From positions 1,551,433-1,615,432 of the forward strand of contig NW_004624805.1 of the NCBI RefSeq assembly GCF_000247695.1: DNA of 64,000 bases. Reading direction: 5' to 3'. The position numbers were made by a program, and so were the translations under genes. How positions within the stretch are numbered: position 1 is the stretch's first letter; each line of letters opens with the position of its first letter. Below, piece by piece: positions 1 through 12,500 of this stretch. Below the pieces are notes generated by a model that did no database searches, was not told the DNA's origin, and saw nothing but the letters and a program-made list of their open reading frames with translations. This stretch comes from Heterocephalus glaber (taxonomy: Eukaryota > Chordata > Mammalia > Rodentia > Bathyergidae).

Positions 1-394
1 TTTGAAATTGATAAGCAGACTGATGTGGCCAAGAGTGTGCTCATCTTCACCATAGATGGTGCTGCCCCGTTCATAAAGAGCATTGTTGGAGGCCTTTCCG
101 GTCTCTGAGGTTTGTCTGGGCTCAGTCCCAGGAGCTGAAGATCAGAAAGGACCACCCAGTAACCTGGAATGACCCACTTCCAAGGCAGAGGCTTAGCCGA
201 GTTCTGAGCCCTGGGGAGTCAGCTCCTCCACATGCACACGCGCATCCCTGCATGTGCACCTATGTCTGTGTGAGCGCATCTGTCACCTTCGTGCCAGGTA
301 GTGGGCCCACCCAGTGGGTACTCACTGAAAGCTGCTGACTGACGAGTCTCTCCTTCACAAGCGAGGTTGAGACTTGCAATCCGTGCCTCCCCAG
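1..394 (+). other. FRMD4A: FRMD4A intron, 3' end
   Basis: This intronic sequence ends in a pyrimidine-rich acceptor (ccgtgcctccccag). The first 105 bases form a stop-free frame that ends at TGA 106-108. It does not fit FRMD4A and is short enough to be chance. I see no repeat or other feature. Confidence 0.75.
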
Positions 395-533
395 GGCTTC
401 GGTGACGCGGAGGACATTCGGGCACAGTGGCATCGCGGTGCACACGTGGTACGCGTGCGCAGCCCTGATCAAGTCCATCTGGGCCATGGCTATCAGCCAG
501 CACCAGTTCTACCTGGACCGAAAGCAGAGCAAG
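395..533 (+). CDS. FRMD4A: FRMD4A exon: end of the FERM domain
   Basis: The acceptor is ccccag|g and the donor is aag|gtaagc. The exon starts with one base completing a split codon and ends in phase 0. It encodes a segment with [16 protein letters not shown] and [18 protein letters not shown], the C-terminal part of the FERM C lobe, whose last helix packs against the lobe. The stretch is highly conserved in the family. The Ala in ..WYACAALIK is Pro in the human protein as I recall it. Confidence 0.93.
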
Positions 534-3500
534 GTAAGCGAGCAGCCTCCCACGCTGGAGCTCAGGGCTGGAACGGCTGGTGGGGAGGCCGTGTCCTTGG
601 CCCGAGCCACACGCAGGTGCAGACTTGCCTCGCCAGGCCACATGGGAGGAACAGACCGTCCTTATGGAGCGATTCCTGCCCTCGCAGGGGCCTCCGCACT
701 GCAGAGGGGCCGAACTGCTGGGGACCTAGGAGACTGCCAGGAGCCAGCAGCCCGACCCTCTGGGGGTTTAAATAGTGGCGCATTGTTTTCTTTTTTGAAA
801 AAAATAGTAACTGTTCTACATTAATAGACACCACCTAACAGTTTAGGGTAATTGGTTTGAAAACCCTGCAGGCTTTTCTAACTGCCAACTTCATTTCTAA
901 AAATGCAAAACTGGAAAAGTGAAAAATACACGGAGCAGCAGCCCTGTTTCGCTAAGGTAGGCCTAAGCCTGGGGCGCTGTAAACAGCCCTCAGTCCAGGG
1001 AGATTTCGCTGCCCCCAGCCCAGGCGCTGCGCTCTGGTGGGTGGAAGGATGAGCCGTGAGCCCCTGAGTCGCGCTGGTTCCCACGCGGCTTCTGGCCACA
1101 CCCTGCCCGGTTCCTCCGCCACGGGCAACGCCCACTCCCATGCTCAGGGGCGGGGCTCTGCCAGAGTGGGCCCAAGTGTAGAGCAGGACCCGGCCCGGGA
1201 GCTCAGGTCTAGAGCAGGACCTGGCCCGCCCTAGGCCCGCGGCTCCCAGCGCCCTGAAGGAGAGGCCCCTCCAGGCAGGAGAGGCAGGACTCCTCTCACC
1301 GGCCCGGAGCGAGCGCTTTCCCGCTTGGCGTATTTCCCTTCTGTGTGGCGCCTCACTGGTCACATGGGAGCTGGGAGAAAGACAGGAAGACACAAGCCAC
1401 CCCTCCGGCCCAATTCCAGCTTTAAGCGGGGCTGTCCCTGGGTGCTGCTCTCCCCTTTGGCAAGCATTGGCCTCATTTCCCCAGCCCCCTTCCTGACCCC
1501 TCTCTGCTCACTCTCTGCTGTGGCCCAGTGAGGGGCAGCATTTCTGTGGTGGGAACCTTGAGAGTTCCTCACTGTCCTGTTGACGGTGGGCCCTGGCCCT
1601 GGAATCGGAAGCTTGACTGGATCTAGAGAAACTCGGCCCGAGGGGTCTGACTCACGCTGCAGGGGAGACAGCGGGCAGTGCCAGCACTCTGCTCCCTTGT
1701 GGCCAGAGTCGGAGGTCAGCAGCTGGAACGCGATCGGTCCTCGTTGGGGGTGACGGGTGGAGGGCCGGGCAGTTCTGAACCCCACTGCCAGTCCCTCTGC
1801 GGGGCAGACCCCCCACTGATGGCACAGTCTGGGGAGGGAGCCGGAATAGCACGTTTCCCGAAGGACGGGGTCCCATTGGCTGTGTGAAGCCCCGCCCCGT
1901 GCTGGTTTCCCACCTGGAGGGCCTCAGTCATCTCCAGCGGCCTTGTCAGCCCCTCACAGGTGGCCCTACAAGTGAGCCTCCGAGAGAGATGCTCCCAGTC
2001 ACTTATGAACAAGAGGTGTCTTTCAAGAGCCAAATCCAGACGCCACAGCTCTCCGAAGATCTCTGCTGTCCCTCTCAGCAACCCTGGAGGACAAAGGGAA
2101 ACGCCCGTGCTCCTGGGCGGAGCATTTTCCACAAGAGCTTGGCGGGCTCACAGATGCTCACGAAGTGCAGGCTTTGCCCTTCTCCTGGGAACCGGTTCTG
2201 TGTCTCCCAGACGGGGGAGGAGCGAGTTCCCTGCCCCGCTAGGAAGTTTGGGGACTGTGCTTTCCAGCCCTGTGACCTTGGGCAGGCCTGCTCTCACACA
2301 TGCTTTGCTTTCCTACTTAGAAGACAGAAAAGAAATTCCTGACCTAAATTAGTAATTGGTCAGACAACGCAGTGTTTGTGCAATTGCTTTAGGAAACGTG
2401 TGCTGCCCTTTATTATCATCACCTCGAATCTAGCATACCGTGCCCTGGCCAGCGCTTGCATCAAGTTGAAATTCTCAAGAAAGTCCTGAATTGAATCAGA
2501 GGAGCTGAAATCCCTGGTGGGAAAGAACACCCCACCGTTCCTTTCTGGAGCATGGCCTCTGGGTGAGGGTGGCCCGCAGGCCCGGGTGAAATGCCGCACA
2601 TATTTCTGGAGAGCCCATGGGGGCTGGCACCCTGGCACGGTTTCACACCACTGTGGGGCCGGGCCCACTGTTCCTTCGTGTGAAGTCTTCGGCAAGGCCC
2701 TGGCCTCCCAGGCGATGTTCACCAGCCCCAGGGAGACAAGTGCGGTCTAGTGGTCTGAGTCAGCCAGGAGGGGCCAAGCGGTCTCCTGCTGCTCCCTGAC
2801 AGCCAGCACGCCTCTGTCCGCCACCACCCGTTCCCCATCAGGCCCTCACACGCACGCATGCAAAGGGGCCCTCGCACCAACAAACGAGGGGGAAGGCTCT
2901 GCTGGTTGGGGTCTCGGGACTCCTTCAGTGCAAGCAGCTAGGTGGGCACTTGTTATACTAGCAGCTCATACGTGCAGACCCTGAAGAGGAGAAGCATTGT
3001 CATCCAGAGCCAAGCAGTGTCTTGTGGACTCCGGAGGGAAATATTCAAACACTGACATTACTTAGGAAACATCAGCTCTCAGATTAAGGTCTTCTGCAAT
3101 TGGCCTCCGACCCGACATCTTTCCTCCTTGCTAGTCTGTTTTCCTCCCTTTTGCCTGATCTAGTCTGCTATTCTTTATCCCATTTAGAGTCAAAAGGATT
3201 CAGCGTAGTAGGGAAAAGAAACCCTTGCCCACAGAAGAGCAGTGACAGAACTGGGTGATGTTTATAAGGCAAAACCCCAGGGCAAGCAAGCATTGGGAAG
3301 CTTGAGAACTCGGGGGCTGGCCGAGAGGCCGGGCTGGGGGAGGGTCCTCCGGAGGCTCGTCTCCCTGCAGCTCTCTCTCCACACAGGCTGTCGGTCACTC
3401 TGATGGTCGAAGCAAGTCCAGCAAGTCCCAAGGCTCCTGGGAATCGCAGCTCCCTGAGAAAGGGCACCTGCTCTTCCCTGCCCCATGTCTTTCTTTTCTG

Positions 3501-6500
3501 CCTACGAGACTGATGTGGGACAGGAGAGGCGGCTCTCCATGTGATCAGTGAGGGCCTTAAAACACCAGGTCAAGCCATCATCTGGCAAGTTACTTCCAGG
3601 TTCTCTTTTACACCCTATTGCTGTTGCCATCGCTGCGACGTACTTTGTCTTAGTCCTCACCCTGCCCCTGTGCTGTGGGCTCTGAGGTCTCCATGCTACA
3701 ACTGGAGCCTGAGGACGGAGAGGTCAGGTTCGTCAGAAAAGGCAGGACTGCGATCTGGGCCTCAGGAGTTGGGCCAGGTGGTTGTTTAAGTGCGGCCTCC
3801 TTTTATGAAGCATGAGTTTTGGTAAAAGAGCGGGGCAGGGGGAGAGGAAGCTCTGGACTGTGCTCACTGTGTTCGCTTGGAGAATGAAGCACAGCCAGGC
3901 GAGTGCTGTCGATATGCTGGGCAGAATGGGTCAGAAGGCTTTTCCTGCACCTGAGGCAAAGCCAGAACCCTGCCAGGGCCGGAAGCAGGGACTGCTTCAC
4001 AGACAGTGGTGCCCTGACCAGAGGAAGTCAGCGAGCTCTCGAGGCACAGAAGAAAGTTGAGGTTAGGAAGGACAAACAAATCCAAGAGAACAGTGGGAGA
4101 GAGAGGGAAGGTGGTTCACACCTGTGAGCCGAGCAAGTGGAGCCTCAGTGCTTCCTCTGGCCCGTAGACGTTCATCTTGTTTGTTAACAGGAAGAAAGCA
4201 CACAGAGGCGGAAATTGTTATCATTCACCAGTGTGGTCAACAACATCAAGGCCAGAGGAAGGGCAAGGCCCTGGGGGCCCTGACAGCCACTCGACAAACA
4301 CAAATGAGGCCTGGCTGGCACCCAGCTGCAGGGGAAGACAGCGGGTCAGGGCGAGGAGGCCGTGGCACACTTACCCCTCCCGGGCAGCCTTGGGACCTGC
4401 CCTGGTACCTGTTCTTCGGCCACAGCAGGCCAGGTGTGAGCCAGGCACTGAGCAACTGGAAGCCTGGGCTGTGAAGCTCGCCTGGCTCCTTGCTGCTCTG
4501 CTCCAGCCCCTGGCCACAGACCATGGCAGAGAAGCAAGTGTGCGGCCAAACCATTGTTTACAGTTGTGCCTGTGACATTCACTGTGTAGCAGAACCCGGT
4601 TTCATGAAGAAGAAGATAAAAAGCAAAACACCAAACAACAGCACATGTGGGATATGCATGCACATTTCCACTCTGAAAGTGGGTGACTAAAGCAGGTAGC
4701 GGTATCACAGGCAGTCACCTTGGGGAATGTAATTGTGAGTTCAGAGCCCTTTCCAATTATTCTCAGACCGTGGCTGTCGGCCCCATGAGGCCAGTTAACA
4801 CATGGACAAAGTGAAGTGGAGTTCGAACAGTAGCATGGCAACTTTGGAACATGCATTTAGACATCAAGATAGAGGCAGAGCCCAGGTGACGTGCTTTCGA
4901 GGGGGAGGCAGGAGTCTCAGTCACTTTTGCTAGGACTCAATACCTGGCCCCTGCAAATGGAAGGAGGAGAGCTTTACTTTGGCTCACGTTTTTAGCCCAC
5001 AGCTGGCTGGTTCCAAGGCAGAAAGGAGTGGCACAAGGGCCTGGGCAGGGGGTGGGCGCTTGTGTCCTGGCCCAGGAAGCAGAGTCAAGGGAGCAACCAG
5101 AAGGAAGACGCAGCCTTCCAGGCCACACCCACAGTGACCTGCCGCTTCCTGCCAGGCCCAACTCCTGACAGCAGTTCAGCTGTAATCCCTGTAATCCAGC
5201 CACCACCAAAGGCCCAGCACGGGAGGCTGAAGGGGGCATTGATATAAATCCTAGCCAAGGGAGATTAATTCAGAAGCTTCTGTCACGCATGCAGGTCCAG
5301 GGCAGTGACATGCTCTCCTCTAAGTGTCTCTGCTCGCATGACTAAACTGGCGAGGCTCTAATCATTACCAAATTTATTGGAATTTCATGGTTTTTAACAT
5401 ACGTCATTCAGAAAGTTGGAAACTATTTAAGCATGAAACAGTTATAGTCACACCTCATAATCGATTGCTGTGTCAGGCGGACAAGAAGGGAGAAGAGGAG
5501 GAAGGAGTGAGCGCCCTGGACACTCCTCAAGCCCCTGACCTGGCCCTCTCCGGGCCAGCAGGCGGCATCTTCCGTGGTTCATGCTGGGAGGAGGAGGCTT
5601 GTGAGACTGGGGAGCTTCTCCAGAGCCAGACCCAAGTCCCTGCTGTCCACGCGGCGCCCAGTGCAGCCTACCGAACCCCAGGCTGAGGATCCTTCGGGGT
5701 TTGAGTAGCTCATCGGCGACTCTGCTCCTTCTGGGAGTCCTGGTGACAGCAGTTGGGATGAGGGACACAGCTGCATGCCTGGGCTGAGCTAGTTTGCTGA
5801 TTTGGGGACTTTGGTTGGGCAGGGGTTTCTGTTCCCCCTTCAAGGTGAGCGTGTGCTCCATAACCTGCCGGCCTCTTCCTTCCAGTCCAAGATTCATGCA
5901 GCCCGAAGTCTGAGCGAGATCGCCATCGACCTGACCGAGACAGGCACACTGAAGACCTCCAAGCTGGCCAACATGGGGAGCAAGGGCAAGATCATCAGCG
6001 GCAGCAGTGGCAGCCTGCTGTCCTCAGGTAGGGCTGGCTTCGAGCGAGCGTGGTGGGGGCTCACAGATGCCCTGAGGGCGGGCGCCAGGGGAGGGGACAG
6101 CAGACGGGCATCTCACAGGTGACAGAAGGACAAGTGCATGTTGTCTCTGAGAGCAGGAGATGCCATCGGTGTTATTTCTGTATGCCTCAGGCAGGCCGTT
6201 AGTCCCCATCGGCTGGCTTCAAGAGGAGGGATGCCACCTGCTGACAACAGCAGAGGCGCGGGTTGGAGAGGCAGGGAGGGAATCTGCAGTGTGAGATGTG
6301 AGAGGAGGTCACTCGAGGGCCACACGCTCGAAGCCTGATTGATGGGGATCAGTTTGCCTCTGAGCCAGAAAGCCACGCATGAAGTCTGTGCCCTGCCGTC
6401 TTCAAGGTCATTTCTAAAATTATACATGGCGTCTGCAGGCACCAACAGCACATTTGTAAAAGGAAAGGAGAGAAGAGGAAGCGGGGGGAAGGTAAACATT

Positions 6501-9500
6501 GTCTTGGTTTCTGGGCTGGCGTTGTCAGTCACTGCCAGGAAGCAGGGACTGGAGAGACGCCTTTCCTGAGGCGTTTGCTGTGGGCTGAGGGAGGCGCTCT
6601 TGGCCACACCGTGGACCTAGTGGTGTGTTCCTTCACACGCTCATGTGTCGCGCATTGTTTGTCCTAAATGGAACACCAACATTATTGGAGCTTCGGGCCC
6701 CAATTTAAAAAAATGGGGCGAAATGATCATTCTTTTTGAGCCTTGGAGATTTTCAAGGAAGACTGCAGAGAATGTTGTCGCTTCTGTTAGAATGCCATTC
6801 AAAGTTTAAAGCCCTGCCTGGAATTACAGCCACTCCCAGACGCCCGCTGAATGGCAAGGGCAAAGCCAAAGCCAGTTACTTGTTTGTCTTTTAGACAACA
6901 CAATAGCCTTTCCTAGACCCTGTGAAACCCAGAGCCTCGAATCCCAGTTTGGACGGGTCAGCTCCCTGTCTCCTGTTCCAGTCCCAGGGAATCCAGCCCC
7001 GCAGCTTGGGTTCTTCCAGCTCGGGTTCCTAGATATGCATCTGAACTGCTTGGGGAGTATGGAAACCAACCGAGTGCTCCGGTCCCCCTCCCTGAGATTC
7101 CAGGAGGTCAGAGTAGGCCGGAAATGAGTTTGCATCTCCAGCAAGTTCTGGGGCAGGCAGTGCTGCTGATCCAGGCACTGTACTTGGGAGCCACTCTTCT
7201 CGCTGAAGGAGAGATGACAGCTTAAAGTCATGGAACCCAGCTGTCCCCAGTCAAGCCTGTGTCCCGGTCCATCTACCTAAGAGGCCACCTCCAGGGGCCC
7301 AAAGCGTCCCCTACCAGCAGCTGTTGATGATGTTTTTAACAGGAGCCCCTCCCTCCTCAGATGAAACAAGCATCTTTAAGACTAGCAGGCAGCCAGTCTA
7401 TCACTGCCATCAGGTGGACACTACTAGGAATAAGTCACAGTAAAACCGTCCTGTCAAATCCACACCTACACCTAAGATGTACACGATGTGACTGAAAGAT
7501 GTGGTAGAAGTTTAAACTTTTAAAAAGTAGATTACAGTGAAAGACACATTGTCACTAAAGACTAAAGACTACTACTTCATTGTCCTGAATCGATTCCAAA
7601 CCGTTACCTCTCATGGTCATTTTGACTTTAGGGAAAGCCAGAAATTGTGCAGAGGTGAATAACGCAGTTGACACACCTCACGTTCTCACCAGCCTGCCTT
7701 TGGATGGTGCTCAGCAGCAGCATCCATCATGCTTTTGATCACAACTTGAAAAGACGCTCATGAAAGAGGAGTCCAGAGCTGCATCCAAAGTGCCAAGATC
7801 GAGGGGAAAGTGCGTTTGAAGTGAGGGAGTATTTTGAGGAGGTTAATGGCAGTGGGGCTTCACTGTGATAAATATCCCAACATTCCTTGTATACTCTCAT
7901 CGCTCCTCCTAAGCATCTCTCTCCCACGATGTCAGAGCCGTTTTCCAGTGTTCAGTAATGCAGTGCTGGGCCCCACACACAGGTGGTCAGGAGTTGATAG
8001 AGGCAGCTCAGGCCTCTGCAGAATGGCTCCAATTGTGGGTTTCGCCCCCTCAGCCCTTTCTGCTGCTGCTCAGCTAGGCGGGAAGAAACGCAGACTGAAG
8101 AGGAGGCCCCAGGACTAGACCAGGGCGCAGGGCAGCCTCTTTGGAGCACTGCCAGTTCAAGCCTGGAGAACATCTCTGAGTGCCAGGACTGAGGGTCCTG
8201 GGGATGGCCCTGGGGGCCCCGCCTGGAAAGGAGCCACTCCACATCCTGCACACCGGGAAACCTATTCCATTCCCCTAGTGCTGGCCTGAGAACTGAGGCA
8301 GCTGGCTGGGCTTCCTCCCCTTGCTTTCGGTCCTTTCTGTCCCCTTGCCCCGTGCTCCCACAGATAGGACACCCCCATGGGGTTACGGGACAGCCTTGAT
8401 TTTAAGCACCCTTTGTTACCCGTGCCTGACCCTGCATTCAAACTGGAACTCAGAAAATGTGACACAGACAACCCAGTATCTGATCCGATAACTGTTTTCT
8501 GTCCTTCCCACTCTTACTCAGTGGTGTCTAATGAAAGTTCCTAAAAGCATGTTGAGAACCTAGTCACCATTTGGAAGTCCTCTTTCTTAACCCTAGCCCA
8601 GGGGACTAGGACCTGCCAGATGCTCGGTACAGTTATGGAACTGACGTTTTGGAAAACACTGGTAACAAGGCCTACGTGTGCCGGACCGCAGTACTCTGGG
8701 AGGTTGCAGCAGGAAGATCCTAAATTCAAGCCCAGCCTGGGGAACTTAGCAACCGAGTGAGACCCTTTCTCAAAATATGGAAAAAAGGGGCTGAGGAGGT
8801 AGTCAGTGTGAAGAGCCTGGGTTCAGTCAGTCGATCAGCAGAATCCTGCACATTCCCAGAGCGTGTGGCGTCTTCGGCCTTCCTGAGAGCCTGCCTGCGA
8901 CTTGCCACCAGTGGTCTCCCTCACCCTGTCCTGGTCACCCGGTATTAGACTTTCCAAGGTCACGCGTGTCAGTCAGACTCCTGCTGCAGGTGTCTCCATC
9001 TGTCCTTCTGGCCCCTCTGTACGCACACACCTGACACATGCACCTGACCCATGTAGCAGCCCCCTCAGCTCTGTGGTGTAAGCAGTGCTTTGTTCTTTTA
9101 GCCAGGCATGGTGGTACATGCCTATAATCCCAGCTACTTGGGATTGAGATTCTGAACCAGGAGGATCACAGGTTCCAGTCTGGGGAGTTAGCAAGGCATT
9201 TCAGAAAGAAAAAGTAGTAAAACAGCCCCGGCCGGCACAGTAGCGGTGGAGACCCCTAGTGGCCCTGGCAGGCGGAGCTGGGGCAGCTGGGGTTGCTGCT
9301 GGAGCCTTGGCCGACCTGGGGAAAGCGCTCTTCCCTGCAGTGTTGAGGAAGAGCCCAGGCATCGCCGCCTGCCTTGAGACCTCTGCCCACTGCTGCTGCA
9401 CAGAGGTGCTTCCGCTAGCCACTTCTAAAAGGCTCAGGCACAGCTCTGCCTGTACCATTTGGTTAACACGTTTCCAGGGCTGTTTTCTTTAAAGGAGCTC

Positions 9501-12500
9501 AAAATCCTTCTTGTAGGTCCTTCAGCGTGTTTATTCCTCCCTTCCCTTCCCTTATTGCTTGAAATCCCAGAAAAGATGGGGCGGGGGGGTGACAAAAGAA
9601 AAACTACCAGCAGCGCAGCACGTGTCTTACATGTTACATCGCTGTGTGAGCCCGGGCGTGGGAGATCTACCCCAGCCGTGCTGTCAGTGCAGGCCGGCCG
9701 CTGCTGAGGGAAAAGGTGCAGACGCCCTCAGAAGCCCAGCCTCTGCAGGGCCGTGTGACTCTGGGCATTAACCAGGCAAACAGAACACCTGCCCCCGTCC
9801 CACACGGGAGGAGGAGACGGCAGTGGCTGCTTGGATGGGAACAGGGGCGCCGGCTGCCCGTGGCCTGCAGAACAGAGCTGTGTTGTCTGCATGCAAAGCA
9901 CAGGGTTTGGCTGTGTGGTCTGTGAGGTGGCAGTTGGGTCGTCTTCAGTGTGATCAGCAGGATGGTGAAGAATACGGTAATGCACCTTTGGTTAAAAAAG
10001 ATAAAAGTACAACAAAACTACAGCCACTCTCCGTGCTGGGAAAGCATGCTATGCTCCGCCGCCCAGCCTTGCCTGGGCTTGGCATCAGCGGGCGGCACAT
10101 GGTCCCGCCTGCCCGCAGGCACTTCCACCCATGGGGGAGGGTCGACTAATAGCTGGAGGACTGAGGGTGCCAGCCGTCCCTCTGCCTACCGAGAGGTGAC
10201 CTGACTGGCGCCTGCCAGTTCTGGGCCTGCTGTGGTCAGCTCGAGAGGCACTGCCTCACCCCGGCATAAATCACGCGCTGCTCTTGTCTTATTCGGTTAC
10301 TGCCTACATCCTTTCTCCTTTTGTTGCCCCCACTCTGTCTCCTTTCTGACACTCTGGCCTTTTAAAGTTCTCTGTAATTGTCTGGCTGTTGCCTCTCCTT
10401 TTAGGTCTGACGGTCAGAGGAGGCCGGGCCGTAATTTTGGTCAGAATCTCAACTGCTGCTGGGCCCTGCCCACCAGGCGCTGCCAGAGGGGTCGCTGCCC
10501 GGGCTTGTTTACGCCAGGCCCTCTCCCCCTGTGCTGGATGTTCCTGGACTCCTTTCAGCAAGACTCGCCTGGGTGGAAATTGAGGGAGACAGAAAGGTTG
10601 CTCCTGCTCCTACTTTAGGAAAAGTCACTTATGCAGCTACATTTACGTCCTCGGGTGTTCTAGTAAAGGAGTTCTGCAGAGAACCGGGACAGGACAATGT
10701 GTACGTTAAGTGGGTGGCTTTCCAAAGATGTGACTGATAAACACCAGAGGAGAGCTCTTCCTCACCCCTCAGAGGCAGTGCTCTGCTCCCCCTTAGCAAG
10801 CTCTGTGTTCGGGTTCCCTTCACTGGGTTCGCTGCGGTTTTCGGTTACTGTCTAAACCTCCATATTGCGAGTGGCAGTTCTGGAACCAGAAAGATCAGCT
10901 CCCTCACTTCTCAGATTAGGAATGGACCCCAGCAGAGTGGTGCATGCCTGTATCCTGCCACTCAGGAGGCCGAGGGAGGAGGATCACAAGTTCAAGGCCA
11001 GACTAGGCAACTTAGCAAGACTTTCTCAAAATAAAACATTTTTAAAGGCTGGGATGTAGCTCAGTGGTAGAATGCTTGACTAGCATAGGCTGGTGTTCCA
11101 TCTCCACTGCAACAAAAACAAGAAAGAAATGGAAACCGTATGAGTTAGCTGTAGACTGTTGTTTCAGTTAGATATTTTATCAGGTGTGATTCATTTTCTA
11201 AAACTGACTGTTAACTCTCCCGCCCCCTTTGAATGACACTTACACCCTTCGCCCTCGGTGGAAGAGCGGCTGAGACAAGGCCTCTCCCGGAGCGAAGCGG
11301 CCTGAGTTTCCTCGCTGTGCTCCAGAGCACTTCGGTTCCAGGCCCCTCTGAAGTGACTGCTTCTAAGATTTCCAAGCCCGATGAACAGTTCTCCATGCGT
11401 GCATTTTTCACGTTGAGAATCGCGCTGAGACCACAGAGGTGCCCCGAGACCCTCACTGGCCCTGTATCTGCAGTGCGGCTTGTTCCACCTCAGCTCCTAG
11501 GACATCTCTGATGTAAGGAATTCGTCCTGGAGGATTTGCCAGGGGAACAAATGTCTCTGTATCGCAAAGGAGAGTGTGGACCTTCTCCTGCATTCGTTCC
11601 TGGGCGTCTACCAGAACGTTCCTTACAGCTTTCACAGGTCCGAGGGAATATGCCATCTTCTTTTTCTATTATTATTATTATTGTTATTATTATTATTATT
11701 ATTTTCCCCCTAGAGGACCACAGATTGTCATTTCCTTCCCTTGCTTTGATGACATCAACTTTTTTCTTTGGGGGCAGTGCTTGTTTTGAGCTCCCCCCTC
11801 CTCCCAGAGAGGAAAGCACCCCTCCGCTGTCTGGAACGGTGGAGTCCACGTGGGGTCTGGGGTCCACATGGCCTGGACACACTCCGTGGCGCAGCCCATG
11901 AGCAGCCCCTGCCATGTGTACACCCCATTGTGCAGCTTCCCACTGGCCTGGCATCTGGACACTGCACTGTAACGGGCCCCGTCTCCAGGGACATCCGGAG
12001 GGTCAGCTGTTCCCTCAGACTTCCAAGTGCTCCCTGAAAGTGGCTTTCTGGCTTTGAGCCATTCAGTCTCACTCTCTCTCTGGCCATGTGGCTGTTTTTT
12101 GTGGTGGTACTGGGGATTGAACTCAGGACCTTCACACTGAGCTACATCCCCAGCTCTTTAGTTGTTTTTTTTATTTTGAGACAGGGTCTTGCTAAGAGCC
12201 CAGATTGGCCTTGAACTTGTAGTCCTCCTGCCTCAGCCTCCCAGAGTGCTGGGATTACAGGCCTGCACCACCACACCCTGCAGGACTGTCATTTGTTTGG
12301 TGGTTGATTAATTTTGGTTCTTTGAGACAAGAGTCTTAGCATGTATTCAAGGCTGGCCTTGAACTCACTATACGTCACCAGGCTGGCCTGGGACTTGCAG
12401 CAGTCCTGCCTCAGCCTCCCGGGTGCTAGGATTATAGGCACCCGGTACCATCACGCTTGATAGGACTGTTTTTTAGGGCCAGCTTTTTCACCTCCCCATT

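Noticed and set aside
1..105. Stop-free frame at the window edge that could be another exon
   Set aside because: It ends in TGA, does not match the FRMD4A FERM domain, and a 35-codon open frame is common by chance.
1178..1228. Tandem repeat of the tagagcaggacc..ggcccg unit
   Set aside because: Only two copies of about 19 bases; a local duplication with no clear function.
5175..5235. B1-like SINE fragment (ctgtaatccctgtaatccagcc.. gggaggctgaag)
   Set aside because: Only two short matches in an odd order; too weak to call.
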